Shown: positions 35,619 to 48,356, numbered from the stretch's first letter. The stretch is DNA of 64,000 nucleotides from Dermanyssus gallinae (GCA_003439945.1 QVRM01005976.1:1-64000); one strand, 5' to 3'. Made by a program: numbers and translations. The notes: generated by a model from the sequence alone, not told the origin.

Positions 35619-35651
35619 TAATGGTATTTATGGAAGAATTTAGGTACGTAC

Positions 35652-36212
35652 TCTTTTTCGTCGGTGAGCGTCGTCGTCATCGGCGTCGAGTCCATCGACG
35701 TTGCTGTTGTTGTTGTTGTTGCTGTTGTTGTTGTTATAGTCACTATATTTTCGTTTGCTTCCGGCGCGTTGTTGTTTACGCGTAGTAGTAGTAGTAATAG
35801 TAGTCGTAGTAGTTGTGTCCTGCAGCTGCCGTTGTTGTTGCTGATGATGTTGATGTTGTTGTTGTTGTTGCTGATGATGATGTTGGGGTTGTTGCTGTTG
35901 CGGCAGTTGTTGTTGTTGTTGCTGCTGCTGCTGCTGAACAATGAGAGGAGACGACATAGTCAGCCCATGCAGCTGGCTGTCATCACTTCCGAGTAAATCC
36001 TGGCCGTAGAAGTAGAACGGGCTTTGAGCCGGCATGACTGAGCCCAACATGTTGGCGCCCGTTGACGGCGGAGACATCGACGCAACGCTATTGTCGCCGC
36101 CGCTCGCGGCGTGACTGCTATTGCTGTTGCTGTTGCTATTGCCGATGCTGGCGTTATGGTTGTGCAGAACTGCGGCTGCAGAAAAGTCCTCCATCATGGG
36201 GAAGCGGTACAT
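35652..36212 (-). CDS. twi: Twist-family bHLH transcription factor, exon 1
   Basis: Encodes residues 1-187. The start is ATG at 36212 (MYRFPMMEDFSAAA). An in-frame TGA lies about 50 bases upstream (near 36252) with no ATG between, so this is the first usable start. The chain runs through Ser/Gly/Asn-rich sequence (SMSPPSTGANMLGSVMPAQS), FYFYGQDLLG, a Gln/His block of about 45 residues (CAA/CAG coded), and a basic/acidic stretch AGSKRKYSDYNN ... DADDDDAHRRKR. It ends at AGA before the donor GTACGT. PolyQ N-terminal halves are usual in insect Twist. The basic patch before the bHLH is likely a nuclear signal. If unspliced, the frame ends four codons later at TAA 35640-35642. Confidence 0.85.
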
Positions 36213-37351
36213 GCTTTGGATCGCCAGCGTGGAGCTTTGGGTCGGTTTTCACCGCTCGAACAGCAGCAGCAGCACCAGCAAACCAGAGGCAGAGGAATAG
36301 GAATGAGGATAGGCGACGCACCCGATCGACGAACCGAAGACGTTATGACGACGAAGGTTACTACAGTTGTTCACAGTTGTCACAGTCGCGAGGTGTCTGT
36401 CATCGGAGGGAGACAGGCATTGGTTGTTGACAGGCCACCAGTCGAACCAGCACTACCACAGCAACACCAGTGGCAAAAACAAACAACGATCGGCAACATC
36501 AACACCTGCAGCAGCAGCAGAAGCAGCTATTGCAGCAGCAGCAGTAGAAACAATGGTAAACCAATTGAATGAATCAACCAATCGCCAAATGTTGACACCG
36601 TTTTGCATCCGATATCACGACGACGAATAGCAAGAAGATCTCGCTCGTCTTGCTTGTGGCAAGCTTTTGGTCTCCTTGTTCGATGCGGAAGTCGCTGCTG
36701 CTTATAGTTTTTGTCGTCGTCGTCGTTGTTGCTGTTTTTGTCGGTGTTCTGTCGACGTTTTTTGCGGTCACGTCCACCTCCACTGAGTCGTGAGGAGAAA
36801 CAACAGCCGTTACCGCCGCAGCACAGTGATCTACGTGCTGCCGCCGAATCAACGTCGCACGTTTGGTCGGTACGTCCGTCACACGTCGAGATAGCACGCA
36901 CGCACGCAGCTGGCTAGCTGTAACAATCGTTGGTGTATGCAGTCACCAATAGACATCATAGATGAGCGACAGGAATTATGGCGATGATGGCAATGATAAT
37001 GATGATGATGGTAATGGACACACCAACAACATGAACAACACAACAACAGCAGCAGCTACAGCCAGAATACATATAGCGGGTACGGGAAAGCAGAGATTCT
37101 CTGTGTGCCAATAATTGTGGGAGTCGATGGGAGAACGATCATTCGTCAACGACGACGTCAGTGTTGACAAAAAGATGCAAAACAGTAATGGCAATATTAA
37201 CTAGACCGCTAATAAGATTAACGCTCTCTTTTGCTGTCTGTGTGACTCTATCTCTTTGTCTATGGACAATCACCACAGACGACTCTTGACTGACTAACTA
37301 ACTGACTGACTGACAGTGCCTTACTGATCGATCGACGATCACGATTTGTCT
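36213..37351 (-). other. presumed twist 5' UTR
   Basis: Sequence between the proposed start site and the ATG. It is long (about 1.1 kb), with CAG/CTG runs at 36262-36275 and 36512-36545 and a GTC/GTT run at 36708-36735. There are several upstream ATGs. An intron inside it cannot be excluded. Confidence 0.45.
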
Positions 37352-37458
37352 GATCATCGACAACGATCGGCCTGCCTTTTATACGATGAGTCCGCCCCCA
37401 CAAGTGGAGAGAGGAGATCCGCTGGTCGGCCGCTCAATGGCCGTCGATTGGTGGGCGG
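37351..37458 (-). promoter_or_regulatory. candidate twist core promoter
   Basis: On the minus strand there is TATAAAAGG (37377-37383 is the TATAAAA core). An arthropod initiator TCAGAC has its A at 37351, 32 bases downstream of the first T, which is the correct spacing. Upstream lie an E-box CACTTG (37401-37406), GC boxes (37392-37399 and 37453-37458) and a CCAAT box (37447-37451, about -97). The nearest gene in the right orientation is twist. Confidence 0.6.
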
Positions 37459-39470
37459 AGTCTGCCCTGCTTTCATGGTGGCGCTGGAGGAACGGCTGGC
37501 TGGCTGGCTGGAGCGGGAGCGGCGACTGTGGCGGAGGCGGCGGCGGCAGTAGAAACTGTAGTAGCAGGAATACTATAGTAGAAACGGCTACACTAGCAGG
37601 CTCCAGCCAGAGAGAACAGTGAAATGTAGTCCCTACAGTTAGACGTAACGCCAACGCCACCTCCACCACCCCACCCCACCCCCCCTCGCAGTGCTGTTAG
37701 AGGCTACCGCTGTGGAAGGAGGACACGCACCACACTCGAGTCAATCAGTCAATACGTTTTGGTAATGCTGTCGTCAATGTCGATGATGGAGGGTTAATGC
37801 TTCAGCAGCAGCAGCAGCAGCAACAACAACCACCACCACAGCAGTGCAGAATGCGATAATGAACGTCTACCGCAGGCTAGCAGCAATATCAGCAGTCAAG
37901 CGTCTCTGGACGTCCAACTCCACCGTCTATGAGGACGGTTGGGCACGGAGATCGCCCCACACCCAGCCCCAAGAGCCCCCAGCCGGCGAAGACTCCCGGC
38001 AAGTCAACTAACTGCAGATTGACTTCTGAACAACTGCTTGTTCGTTTGCTTGTTCAAGAATATAATAAGAACATGGGATAATAAGCAACACACACACACA
38101 CAATAAAGGCTTAAAAACATTTTTTAAGGAGGGTGTTTTGAATTCCGGAGCATCCTCCATCTCCTACAGCGGACTGGAGAGTGAAGTTGAGTTGTTGAGG
38201 TATCTAGTGTTTCCCAACAATCCTTAGGCGTAGCATGGTCGCTGGCTCTCAATCTCAATCGTATATGATCTATCATCTATTCTCAATGAGCATCGCTCGC
38301 TCACGCAATATGTATGTGTGTGAAAAACAGCAAACAAAACACGCCTTATTTGATCACTATAAGCAAAACACACAGTTTACCACCCGGTCCGTCTGCTCGA
38401 TCGCCTTGCAAATGTTAGCCAAACTAGTGTTGTCAGTCAATTTACGCGCTGTTCAACACGCGGTAAACAAGCGAATCGTCGTTGAACATGCTGCTCGCAT
38501 TCGGTTTTCTCGAAAACGAAACAGAAAATCAAATATTAGCTAGTTGTGTTTCAATTAAACATAATATTCATCGGCGTGAATAAATGCAATCTGTCCAAAA
38601 TATACGTTTGCTAATTTCGCGCCTTCTCCCGCTGTGTCAAACTTCGACGGTCACAAATGCTGTAGAAGCTGGAGCTTGAGGAATCTCTCCATAAGAGAGT
38701 CTTTAGTTAACACGAATTTAAATAAAGTTATAGCAGCCACTTTTTGGGCACGTGCGGGCAATCTTGCGCGAAAAACCTGTCAACTGTGTTAGCATATTTT
38801 CTAGGCGACTGCTGCATTAGTGACGATAGACCATTGTGATCTACCCATTTTAGCCGCGCGCCAGACAAGAACGTGCTTTACGTGCTTTGTTGGTGCTCGA
38901 TGGCTTTGTTGGTCTCCGAAAAGAGGTTATCGTATGCTGCAATGCTGGCCCGCTGAGTCTGCTAGCCGAAGCACGATTTTTGTTTGACGTATTAAAAGGT
39001 CGCCAAGCGTGTATGATATAAGTAAGTCGGTCGCATGCAGAGAGCACCTCAAGTAAAATCAACTTTTAAAAAAACTGCATTTGCACACCTTTAAGCAGGC
39101 TAAAATAATTAAAGCATATGTTGTGTTATGGGTGCCATACGAGTGGGCAGCACAACACAGCTTGGTGACTGACCAGTTCTTTCTTGGCGGTCGAATAAAG
39201 TATACATGTTGGTCTTCGATAGCCAGGCATCATTTGCCAAAATGAGTGTCTAGTAAAACCCAGCAAACTTTGCAATCGTGCATGATACGAGTCTACAATT
39301 GGTCGAATCGGGACACCCAGAACTGCGCGCACAGTGGTGACGGAGAGAAAACAGACAGAGAACATGGACACGGAGAACAACGTCTAGTCCTTGTAGAGGC
39401 AGCTGGTGACGGTGTTCGACGCGTGTCTGGATTAAAGGAGCCTAGATGAAAACAACAAAAATTCAAAGTC
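37459..39470. other. twist upstream region, no gene recognised
   Basis: GC-rich to about 37700 (GGCTG units at 37490-37512, GGCGGC at 37533-37548), a CAG/CAA run at 37803-37832, and a CA run at 38092-38102. The rest is unique. It is a natural place for twist enhancers, but I could not identify a binding-site cluster by eye. Confidence 0.4.
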
Positions 39471-40188
39471 TCGCTCTTCTTTGCTGTTCCTGTTGTTTGT
39501 GCTTATTGTTGTTTTTTCCTACTTGATTAGTTGCTGCCAATAGTGCTAATGATGTTGCTGCTGCTGCAGCTGTTGTTGTTGCTTCCGTTGTTGCTAATGT
39601 TGTTTGGATACTATTGCTGTAACTGATGACGTTTTGGTGTTGTTGCTGTTGTTCTTTGTCGTCGCGGTGGTGGTGCTGCTGCTGCTGCTGGTGGTGATGA
39701 TATTGATAGTGGTGGTGGTGATGATTATATTGATAGCGGTGATGACGACGATGATGATGACGCTGATGGTGATAATGATGGTGGTGGTGGTGGTTATGGT
39801 TGTAGCGCCCGGCGACGACTATGGGTTCTGTTCGGGCGCCGTTAGAAAACGGTGACGTCCCCCCGTTCGATCTTCCGCCCGCCCGTCGACCGACCGACCG
39901 AGGGACGACCGGGCGTTCACCGTTCGGTTTCGTAGAGAAACAATGAGCTCTCAATATCTATCTCTTGCTCTCACATCCATTCCTGCTCTCCCCCCCCCCC
40001 GCTCCCCCCTCTTTCTCGCCGCCTCGGCCCCTCTATCTTCTCTGTCGTGGTGCCACGTGGGCGCGCTCGAGCGTAGAATAACGGAAGAAGCCCCGTCAGA
40101 GAGACAGACGACGCCCGCCACCGTCGACGTCGACGTCACGGGCTTCGTTGTTGTTGTTGTTGTTGTTGTCGCAGTTGTTTTTCTTCTT

Positions 40189-40221
<33 letters not shown>

Positions 40222-40838
40222 CTTATTGTTGTAGTTGTTCTTATTATTGCTGCTGCTGCTGTTGTCGTCGTCTCATCGAAACGAAAACGACAGCAGCGCG
40301 CCGGCCCGACTACGCTGCCGCCAGATCTGACTCTACCGCGCGCAGGAGACGCAAAGATCAATAGAAAAAGACCTCTATATATTCAGATATATATTTATAT
40401 ATATATATATATATAGAAATACATACATACATATATATACAAATATATAGAAGAGAGAGAGAGAGCAGGCGCAAAACAACAGGAAAAACTGTGAAGGCAG
40501 CTAGAAAAGAGCCTATCGTAGGGAAACACACAAGGAAAGAAGAACGAGAACATTGAGGGAACAACAGACTCTGAGGTCCGAAATCGAAACAACTACTAGT
40601 CCAAAAGAAAGAGGGGGCGACGACCAGTCCTGCTGCTCTAACTTCTATTGACCGTTTCCGCTGGCTGGCGCTGCTAAATGGATGATAACCCAAGCACCCG
40701 GGGAGGCAGGGGGGGGGGGGGGTTCACACGACTAAACGCTTGCCCACCAGTTGTGGCCTGTTCTATTGCCGGACAATGATGATGATGATGATGGTGGTGG
40801 TTTTTGTTTTTTTATCGTTTTTCCTCTCGTTGCTGTTG
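39471..40838. other. trinucleotide and TA arrays, no gene recognised
   Basis: GTT/GCT-type units at 39480-39700, a GGT/GAT array at 39700-39800, C runs near 39990, and GTT arrays at 40148-40270. A TA array is at 40376-40450 and a G run at 40709-40722. Frames on both strands are polyN/polyH/polyV artefacts. Confidence 0.6.
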
Positions 40839-40866
40839 CCTCACGGCGATAGAGATCGCCGTGAGG
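40839..40866. repeat. perfect 12-bp-arm hairpin
   Basis: CCTCACGGCGAT, loop AGAG, ATCGCCGTGAGG. A T-rich stretch precedes it (40801-40823). Confidence 0.85.
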
Positions 40867-41113
40867 AGCAATGTGTAGTATCTGTGCAATACGAGAATAC
40901 AGTGGACGGTACTCATTCGCATTTACTGCCGTTCATCGTCAGCGTTGCTGCTGATCACTTGTTAACACCGGACGTTTTTTTCAGGTAGTGTATGTACTGT
41001 ATGTAGTGTATTGAAGATATACCTCTGGATGAGTTCCAAGCCCGTAGGGGACGGAGAATGGTCTAGAATTAAAAGGTAGTGTAGGTACTTTTCTAGCTCG
41101 TAAACCTAAATCG

Positions 41114-41125
<12 letters not shown>
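40867..41125. other. no gene recognised
   Basis: Unique DNA with no supported feature. Confidence 0.4.
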
Positions 41126-41148
<23 letters not shown>

Positions 41149-41181
41149 AAAAAAAGACAATAGTTTTATTTCATTTTGTGG

Positions 41182-41215
<34 letters not shown>

Positions 41216-41240
41216 TATATATATATATAAATATATATAA

Positions 41241-41287
<47 letters not shown>

Positions 41288-41310
41288 TATATATATATAT
41301 ATATATTGTA
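41126..41310. repeat. TA arrays with AATA interruptions
   Basis: TA at 41126-41150 and a compound array at about 41180-41308, in which AAATAAATA separates TA blocks four times. Confidence 0.9.
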
Positions 41311-41680
41311 TATAACCATGGATGTATGTGCGTGTGCCGCTTGAGTGAGACGTGCGGCATGATGAAATAAGGCAATTATAACTAACTGGTGGTGGGCGTG
41401 TGTCTTTGTAGTTGTTTACGTAGTGCAGTCTCGGTGACGTTTGCGTTGTTATTGTTATTGCCGTTGCGGTTGTTGTTGTTGCTGGAACGATTGTTGTTGT
41501 TGTTGTTGTTCTTGTGGCCGTGGCCGTCGTCACATCGCTCGACAATGGGAAGCCAGCTCTCTAGAGGTGATGCGAGCACAGCAGCAGTTATGTTGACGGG
41601 CCGGCACGTGTAGCAGTTACAGCAGTATTAACCGAGGACCTCTCGTAGATATATGTAGTAGTCGATTTAGAAGTAGAAGT
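41311..41680. other. no gene recognised; short GTT arrays
   Basis: GTT/GTC runs at 41445-41515, otherwise unique. Confidence 0.4.
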
Positions 41681-42043
41681 CGTAGTAGTTGTTGTTGTTG
41701 TTGTCGTAATATAGGAAACATAGAGTCGTAATAGGGCAAGCGCCCCCAAGCAGCAGCAGCAGCAGCAGAAGCAACAACAGCCTTAGCAGCAGCAGCAGCA
41801 GCCGCAGCAGAAATAGCGGCTTACTGGAGGGTCGAACGTCAGCTTGGACGCTCTCAGTCGGGCATCGGCGGTTAACAACAACAGCGGAAATAACAGCAGC
41901 TACAACGACAGCAACAACAACAACAATAACAACAGTTACAACATCAACAACAACGACGACAACAACAACACATAACACACAACAGCAACAATAACGACAA
42001 CAACAACAACACACAACAATAGCGACAACAACAACAACAACAA

Positions 42044-42074
<31 letters not shown>

Positions 42075-42985
42075 CACAGCTACAACGGCAGCGACGACAG
42101 TAACAGTAACAGCAATGACAAGAGCAACAAACATCAACAACTGCAGCGACGTCGGCCGAAACGCCGGTTGCGCGGGCAGGAAAGCGAGCGGCGGCGGCAG
42201 CAGCAGCAGCAGAAGTAGTTCTAGCAGTAGAAGCGGCAGTAGAATGGACCGACCCAGGTGGTCGGTGTCGTGGACGAACGTGGTGGTTAGTGACGGTGTG
42301 ACACGCCGCTTGCCTCCAAGCTCCCTCCAAGCTTTCTCCCTCCGTCCCTCCCTCCCTCCCGCCCGCCAAACAGCCTGCCCGCCAAACAGCCTGATCCCGC
42401 ACGATGACGGCAAGAATGACGGCAGTGGCCGTGGTGATCGCCGTGGCGGCCGCCCTCCGTAGTGGCCGATGGCCGAGTTCCGACCTAACCGCCGTTTTGT
42501 CGTCGACGTCGCCGCCCGCCGTGGCCCGCCGCCGCCCCCACCCCCTCGCCTGTTGCTGCATGGACGGACGGATAGCGTCGCGCCGCACTTCGGCTAGCTG
42601 GGCCGCCGACGCCGCCGCCGACGCCGCTGCCGCCGCCACCGCATTTAATGGAGCGTGTCCCTGATGAGATAGCAGCGCATGCATGTGTACATACATACAT
42701 AGATACACACATACGTACGTATATACATTCATTCATTCATTCATCCATCCAGCGGACCTCCTCTACCGGGAGACCGATCGTCGCAGGCGACGACAACAAC
42801 AACGACGACGACAGCAGTAGCTACTACTACTGCTACTACTACTACAACAACAACAATGAAAACGATGGTGGCAGAAACGACAACAACAGTAATAAGCACA
42901 ACAACAACAACAACAACAAAAGCGTTAACAACAACAATACAACAAACACAACAACAACAACAACAACAACAACAACGACGACGAC
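41681..42985. repeat. CAG/CAA/ACA-rich region with GC-rich middle
   Basis: CAG arrays at 41752-41815, CAA arrays at 41875-42110, CAG near 42200, a GC-rich CpG-dense part at 42400-42650 (GCCGCC units), CATT units at 42727-42745, and CAA/CGA arrays at 42790-42985. Frames through it are homopolymeric. Confidence 0.8.
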
Positions 42986-43251
42986 AATAGAGCGATACTC
43001 GCAGCCGGTTGCGTCTATTAAACACAGAAAGCATTTAATGCATCTAAGTGTGTAGGCTCGATGTGTCCGTGAAAGGAAGCGCTTATCCCACAAACATTCA
43101 TTCGTCTACCAGAGCTCTAACGCTATTTCTCCCGTTGAATTAACTTTCCTTATTCAAGCTTTGCCTCCGTTACCGTGAGTGTTGTGCCGCTGCGCGGGGG
43201 CATGTGTGTGTGTTGTCATCGGCAAGCCATTTCCTTGAAAGCATATATATA

Positions 43252-43290
<39 letters not shown>

Positions 43291-45786
43291 ACATCCGACA
43301 TGATGCAATAGTTCATTTCTCGTGCCGTTATATATATATATATATATATGACGTGAAGTGTGACGTAAACTTAAGACTTAAAACGCTTCCCGCATTGCTA
43401 TCGGTCTGGCCAAGGTAGCTAGACACATTCCATTTTAAAATACTACTTAAACTAAATGCATCATCACTCAGTCTTTGACTGAAATGCTAACTATTGCAAT
43501 CATACACTTTCCGAGAGGTAAGCTGTACCTAACTGTATGCTTTACGTTATGTGAAACTAAAAGAGGTGACATAATGGAGAGCCTATTTGCCGCCAGAGGC
43601 CTTATCGCTCGGCTGCCAAAACCAGAACACCGCCGAGGTTCAGCCTAGAAAAGCAATAGCGACAGTACTCTTGGTTCTTCTTAGTCTTTCTTTTAGTCCA
43701 CGTTCTTTTCGTCCTCTTCTGCTTTTCCTTCCTTTGTTGTCACCTTCTTCCTCACTGGTAGCTGGAAAATTGCCCATGTTAACACAAGTTTACTCCGCTT
43801 TCATTCGTATAGACGGATATACGCGTCTTCTAGGCGTTGCGGCGGCGCTGAGGCGAACCATCCATCGTCTCTGCGTCGTTCAGCCTCGTTGTCTCCTCTA
43901 GAAGGAGAAAGTTGTTGTTGATGCTGTTGCTGTTGTTGTTGCTGCTGCTGCTGTCAAACGTCTATTTATCTGCCAATTTGCCAGCCCTGCCGACGAAATC
44001 TTGCTGTAATCCCTCCCTAATCCGGCGCAGCATTGGATGCTCTGGGTGTCTGCGTCTCGTGTCGCCGTGTTGTCCCACATCATCACGTCATGTCTTGGTC
44101 GGACTCAATCGACCCGCACCCACCGACCCAGGCGAGTTCTAACACAGCGACGTGCGCTTGTTCAACAATACCGTTGAATGGGGCCATTTTAATGTAATGG
44201 GCTTGGATTACCCCGGAAGGCGGGAGGCCGGCCAGCGCCGGTCGCCTACCCGCTCGGAGGAATACGGCCACGATATTGGAGAATGCCGATGCCCATGCTC
44301 ATGTCCCTGCTGAACCATCATGCCTGATGAGTGTGCCTCTGGCCCGCCACTTCCAGACTATGTCTAGGCACTTTTCATGTCAGTGTTTACAAGGTGAACG
44401 TGGCCTGCAGAAGATCCGGATTTTGCTTAGATGTACGCCAACGACGTTGACAGCGCCGCCGCCGCCGAAGTACATAGTTGTGGTTGCAGTAGTTTTTTCC
44501 TAGTGAATTAAGCCGACTTTGACATGACTATCAATCCACCACAATGATTCAATCGAAATAGCCTTTTCTAACCACTCCATACAAATATAGCCGGCGGCGT
44601 TGCTTATACAGCCCGCTCTCCTTCACCTCTGTCAAGAGCACTTTACGGGAAATAAAATGGTGCTTGCCTAAGGTGTTTAATTAGTGTGCTGTTCTTTCTT
44701 ATAGTGCGTAGTGCTTAATTACGCACGACACATTCGCACGCTCTATTTTCTGAGGGGTCAAACCAAGCATAGAGATTTGACATCGCGCTCTCTAGCTCTC
44801 TCTGTCTCTCTCTCTCTTAGCCTGTTCACTCAGTGGATAAGCTGGTATATCAGTCAGTATACGTGATGTGCAGATTTTTTATTGGACCGACCCTACAAGT
44901 GATACGACATGTTTAGTTGCAAATAAATACTAAACTAATTACGGCAAGTTTATTTGAAAATATACAATAGAACGGAAAGAGTTTGCACTTTACTTTGTGG
45001 TTTTTGTGTATGTAGAATTATCTTGGTCAGATCCCTCTCGCTCCCTCTGTTTCCTTTCATATATTCTATCCTCACACATCTGCAGTGTCGGTGCTGGCGA
45101 CGATATTAGTACGATGAGTAATACGAGTTGCTGTGTAATATGTCGGCTGGCCTTCCGAGCGAAGCAAATCGTCGAGTGTCCCAGTGCGGTCATTTTGTCA
45201 TTCGTGCCGCCACAATTACCGTAACTCTCGACCTTCCCCACGTCTAACTAGGCGCGCTCACTGCCCGCCGACGCAGGTTTTCTTGCAGAGGGAACCGCAC
45301 GCCTAAAATAGAGCCTGTTTTGCCAGACGCTAGAGGGCACGGACTGCTACGAACGCCGTCGCTGCGTCACAGCGTTGAACAGCCGTAGCACGGCGATCGC
45401 CCGGCGGGCGTCGTCCATAACCCGGCCCGCAGCTCCCCGGGGATTTGTCAAAGCACATTTTTGCTATTATGATATGGCTACAACATGATCGCTCTTCTGC
45501 TCTCTCCCTCTCTCCGCCTCTATTGAATTTCCTCAATGTTCCCTTTTTCCTGTCTTGATGTTCCTATCTCGCGTCCACCGTCTCTGTTCGCCGCGTGGCC
45601 CTGCGCGTAGGTAGAAGAACCTTGTTTCTACTCCCTTTTTGGTTTTGTTTTTGAGCTACGTAGATGTAGATGTGGTGGCCCTAGCGACAAATTACCTGCA
45701 CCACTCAAAGTGGCCGCTTCCGCCAACAAAAAACAACATCACGACACGACATCCTGCGGAAACTTCCCGAGTTCTGCCACTCTTTT
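42986..45786. other. no gene recognised
   Basis: TA arrays at about 43243-43286 and 43329-43349, a GTT/GCT run at 43910-43955, and a CT run at 44795-44818. No frame shows a known domain. Confidence 0.4.
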
Positions 45787-45826
45787 ATATACGTATATAT
45801 ATATATATATATATAATATATATATA

Positions 45827-45871
<45 letters not shown>

Positions 45872-45921
45872 ATATATATATATATATATATATCTATCTA
45901 TATATCTATATATCATATCTA

Positions 45922-45973
<52 letters not shown>

Positions 45974-46005
45974 TTTAATGTATATATATATTTATATATA
46001 TATAA
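45787..46005. repeat. 220-bp TA array with CTAT interruptions
   Basis: The largest TA-type array of the window. It includes ATCTATCTA blocks near 45893-45925 and a T12 run at 45965-45976. Confidence 0.95.
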
Positions 46006-46896
46006 ATTCATACAGGCTACTCTGCCCAACACCGCTGCTAAGTACTTTCAAATCCAAACGTTGTATTGCTGTCGAATAGGAGGAAAACGTGGCCATGCGT
46101 TTATGGGGTTTTCGGCGGCGGTGGCGGAGCGCGTTTTCCGAGATCCTCCAGTTGCCCCCTCGTTGCTGTGCTGTGGGCCGGCGCCTCCTTCGTCTGCTAC
46201 AGCAAGATCCCTAACGACAACCATGTGACAACAACGACCACTCCGACCGAAACCTCCAGCTGACCGACCGAGACCTCCAGCGAAGCGGGCTGTGGTGGGC
46301 TTGTGTCGAGTCCATGTCGAGCGCGAATGAGACTTTAATCGGTGAGGACCACCAACGTTTATTGAAGTTCGCCGACATTGTCGTCTGACTCGATGTAGGT
46401 GGTCGTCGTCGTGGAGCTTCATTACCGTCAATTATCATCATCATCGCAAGTTAGTTAGCTAATTCGTTAGTCAGTTTGCCTTACTTAGTAAGGTTTCATG
46501 TACGCAGTCGCATCGCCTCGTGTTGCTGGTAGGTGGTCAGCGGTAGGGCTGCCTGTAGACTGCATGGTCCTCGGTGGTCCTCGGCGGACCAGAGCCAGTC
46601 AGATGGTGTCGCAATAGCGTCATCAACCCAACAACCAACACACAGTGATCACATCCCTATAGAGCTTCAATGCCGTCAGATTTCGTCTACATTCATTCAT
46701 TCATTCAGTCTTAGTGCTGACTATTCGGCATAAATAAAGAAAAATTGCCAGAATTGAATTCGCGCGCGGGGGTTTACGTACGCTTGTTTTTGCTTGTTGC
46801 ATGCTACTGATAAACGCTTTGTTCTCAGAGTCCTAACGTTGCTGCCCTCGCGGAGTCGCGGCTTTGCCATCGCAACATGCAGTAAAATGCTATTGC

Positions 46897-46932
<36 letters not shown>

Positions 46933-47807
46933 GTTTTTTTAATTTTGTACAGCTAGTATGGATACTTTCAATGTTAATATTGATGGTTATTATTGTTATT
47001 ATTCTTAATAGATAAAAACTACGGTATTATTTTAAATTTGAATGCATGTGGGGTTTTTCGTTCCTGGGTCCGATTCGAGATAAAGGTAAGTGGCAATACG
47101 CGCCAATGACTTAATAGGTCAAAAATCCATCAGAATTGCGATTTATTAGGTTGGCCGCGGATAAGTTTTGAATGAGCACATTTTTCAGGATTAATGAAAT
47201 GTCCTGGCATCTAAGATCGTTTGATTTGACGCTCAAGAAATGTACCAGAAGGCACGCACGCTTATCTTGGTGTAGATAATATAGATACTACGTTGCTGCA
47301 GTTATGAGTCTGCGGATATTAAATCACTCCAGCACAGACGTCTTGATAATATGACCTGTACTCGCAGCAGTTTCTCGTACAATTACAGCTGTGGCCCTCG
47401 AACCGGAGGGGACGTCAGAGGCTACACGAGATCCGTATAGGTGCACGTAAACATAGAGATTTTGGAACGCAACGGAACTAGAATTATTGTTTTATATGCA
47501 AAGAGGCCAAAAAATAGTACATATACTATATATATATATATATATATATATGTACTGATTTTTTTTTACCTAACTCCCTTACGTTAGCACTTTGAAAAAA
47601 AAATATATATATATATATATCGATTGCGACGTCCAACGTGGGAACGTGGCGTCCGTCCAGGGCACGCTGATGAAGTGGTCTTGGCTCATTCTATACGAGT
47701 GTCCACTTGTATTCTTACTAAAATGCCTATATATATATGCTGACATTATTTATATAACTTTATTATGTTAGTACATTGGATATATATATATATATATATT
47801 AATACAG
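46006..47807. other. no gene recognised; several TA arrays
   Basis: TA arrays at 46903-46928, 47525-47551, 47603-47620 and 47779-47799. CATT units occur at 46690-46706. Frames at 46010-46260 are unassigned. Confidence 0.4.
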
Positions 47808-47963
47808 AAGATTGGCAAACGAATTGAACTCACGACGGGAGACAAAAGAGCTTTCGACTTTCTATTCCAGCGGCTATCTCTGGCGGTTCAGCGCGGCAAT
47901 GCGGTTCAGGCAGCAATTATGGGCACAATGAGGGGCTGCCTCGAGGATAAGCTCGATTGGTAG
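47808..47963 (+). pseudogene. LINE-Q C-terminal fragment (copy 6)
   Basis: The plus strand reads KIGKRIELTTGDKRAFDFLF, QRLSLAVQRGNAVQAAIMG and TMRGCLEDKLDW, stop TAG at 47961-47963. The frame is unbroken, so it is among the better-preserved pieces, but only about 50 codons are left. The left edge coincides with a TA array ending at 47799. Confidence 0.75.
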
Positions 47964-48356
47964 CACCCCTCACAAGCCCAAGGGTAGTTAGATATTCATA
48001 TTCCACTGTAACTACAAAATGAAATAAAACTGTTAGTACCTATATTAATATATATTATTGGTGTTGCATATGAGATGCGTATACATGTTAGAATTACTAA
48101 GTAGTAGAGACGTTTTGCACAAGAAGTAGCAGCATAGTGCATTTTCTTTCGTTTGGCATCACAATAAACAGAACAACCAAGTCGAGGCAACAAGTGGTCG
48201 TCAATTCGTCGTCGTCATCGTTGTTGATGCGGTGACTCAGCTGCGGACACCAGACCAGCTGCAGCAGGAGGAGAAGCCGTAGCGGTGGCCACTTCGGTAC
48301 CGCCACTCGTCCCAGCAATGAGCGGCACGGGGGCGAGGAAACCTTAACTTTTTTCG
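47964..48356. other. no gene recognised
   Basis: Unique DNA with nothing supported. Confidence 0.4.

Larger units (their letters stand above)
34073..35651 (-). other. twist intron, 1.58 kb
   Basis: Donor AGA|GTACGT at 35652/35651 and acceptor CTACAG|CAG at 34073/34072. Both ends are phase 0, so joining keeps the frame: HRRKR, then [13 protein letters not shown]. The acceptor is NAGNAG (CAGCAG), so isoforms with or without one Gln are possible. The intron holds CAA and TA arrays. Confidence 0.8.

Noticed and set aside
35381..35941. Minus open frame of 186 codons with polyI/Y over the TA array
   Set aside because: Different frame from twist exon 1. It is TA-array translation overlapping the real exon.
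41667..42732. Two long minus frames rich in Val, Ala and Cys
   Set aside because: Frame-shifted readings of CAG/CAA arrays. A signal-peptide or membrane appearance comes only from GTT/GCT repeats.
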